Positions 63,981-64,000 of a stretch of DNA of 64,000 nt are shown here, piece by piece (position 1 is the first letter of the stretch; each line of letters opens with the position of its first letter). The stretch is taken from contig CAVYXZ010000007.1 in NCBI GenBank assembly GCA_963772595.1, forward strand, positions 1,240,001 to 1,304,000, read 5' to 3'. Position numbers and translations under genes: made by a program. Source of the stretch: CAVYXZ01 sp963772595. GTDB lineage: Bacteria; Chloroflexota; Anaerolineae; Aggregatilineales; Phototrophicaceae. The notes beneath the pieces were generated by a model that had not been told where the DNA came from, did not search any database, and worked only from the letters and a program-made list of their open reading frames with translations.

Positions 63981-64000
63981 TTAACGCCGTCCGCTGCCCA
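63981..64000 (-). CDS. 3' end of a minus-strand gene (partial)
   Basis: Only 20 bases are present. On the minus strand one frame reads GSGRR and a TAA stop at 63981-63983. The well-placed terminator just downstream supports a real gene end. No product can be named. Confidence 0.35.

Overview
The window (about 60% G+C) reads like a draft or metagenome-assembled genome of a Chloroflexota bacterium, most likely an Anaerolineae-type lineage. This is inferred from protein style only: many secreted proteins with SH3b domains on Thr/Pro-rich linkers, DUF4342 and DUF4013 proteins, a bacterial Elp3 enzyme, multi-GAF hybrid kinases, roadblock/V4R signalling proteins, and many REP-like palindromes. No rRNA, tRNA or CRISPR array was seen.

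Layout. 1-6.5 kb: the 3' part of an S41 protease, a cupin, a GH13 amylase, an AraC/VOC pair and a J-domain protein. 6.5-11.7 kb: a broken iron-containing alcohol dehydrogenase, a Uma2-type protein and a four-GAF hybrid histidine kinase with two internal stops. 11.7-18.6 kb: cell-envelope block with two tandem SH3b/CARDB secreted paralogues, methionine aminopeptidase, and an ECF sigma / anti-sigma-like / bactofilin-like operon. 18.7-24.3 kb: HD hydrolase, homoserine dehydrogenase, response-regulator kinase, and an AttH-like protein whose 3' end is duplicated around an inserted DUF3800 gene. 24.3-29.6 kb: a roadblock-V4R-receiver operon, a DUF4342 protein, and an FAD oxidoreductase split by an IS with a target duplication. 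29.7-36.8 kb: SH3b proteins, Elp3, GNAT, and an MBL-TetR operon behind a consensus promoter covered by a large dyad. 36.9-44.2 kb: prmC-yjjX-CPBP block, LLM oxidoreductase, and an operon of O-antigen-ligase/YcgQ, Big_5/TolB and TlpA-type thioredoxin genes. 44.4-52 kb: DUF4013 protein, glucarate-dehydratase-like operon with VOC, GNAT-methyltransferase, GNAT and phosphoesterase genes, an aminoglycoside-kinase-like gene and inorganic pyrophosphatase. 52-64 kb: LytR-CpsA-Psr protein, GNAT, Tat-type metallophosphoesterase, a PPM-like/propeller membrane protein, a receiver, and large TPR/SH3b and SH3b envelope proteins.

About fifteen of some sixty genes, including housekeeping ones (ppa, elp3, gudD-like), are broken by small frameshifts, mostly explicable as one extra base. 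Three stops look like CAG/CAA turned to TAG/TAA. Residual assembly error is the simplest explanation, so the 'broken' calls below describe the given sequence and not necessarily the organism.

Most interesting items: the DUF3800 cassette between 25-bp repeats in the 3' end of attH (23137-24254); the promoter/dyad operator of the MBL-TetR operon (35386-35444); the roadblock-V4R-receiver operon; the PPM-like/TM/propeller protein; and an inverted pair of composite repeats flanking prmC-yjjX-CPBP.
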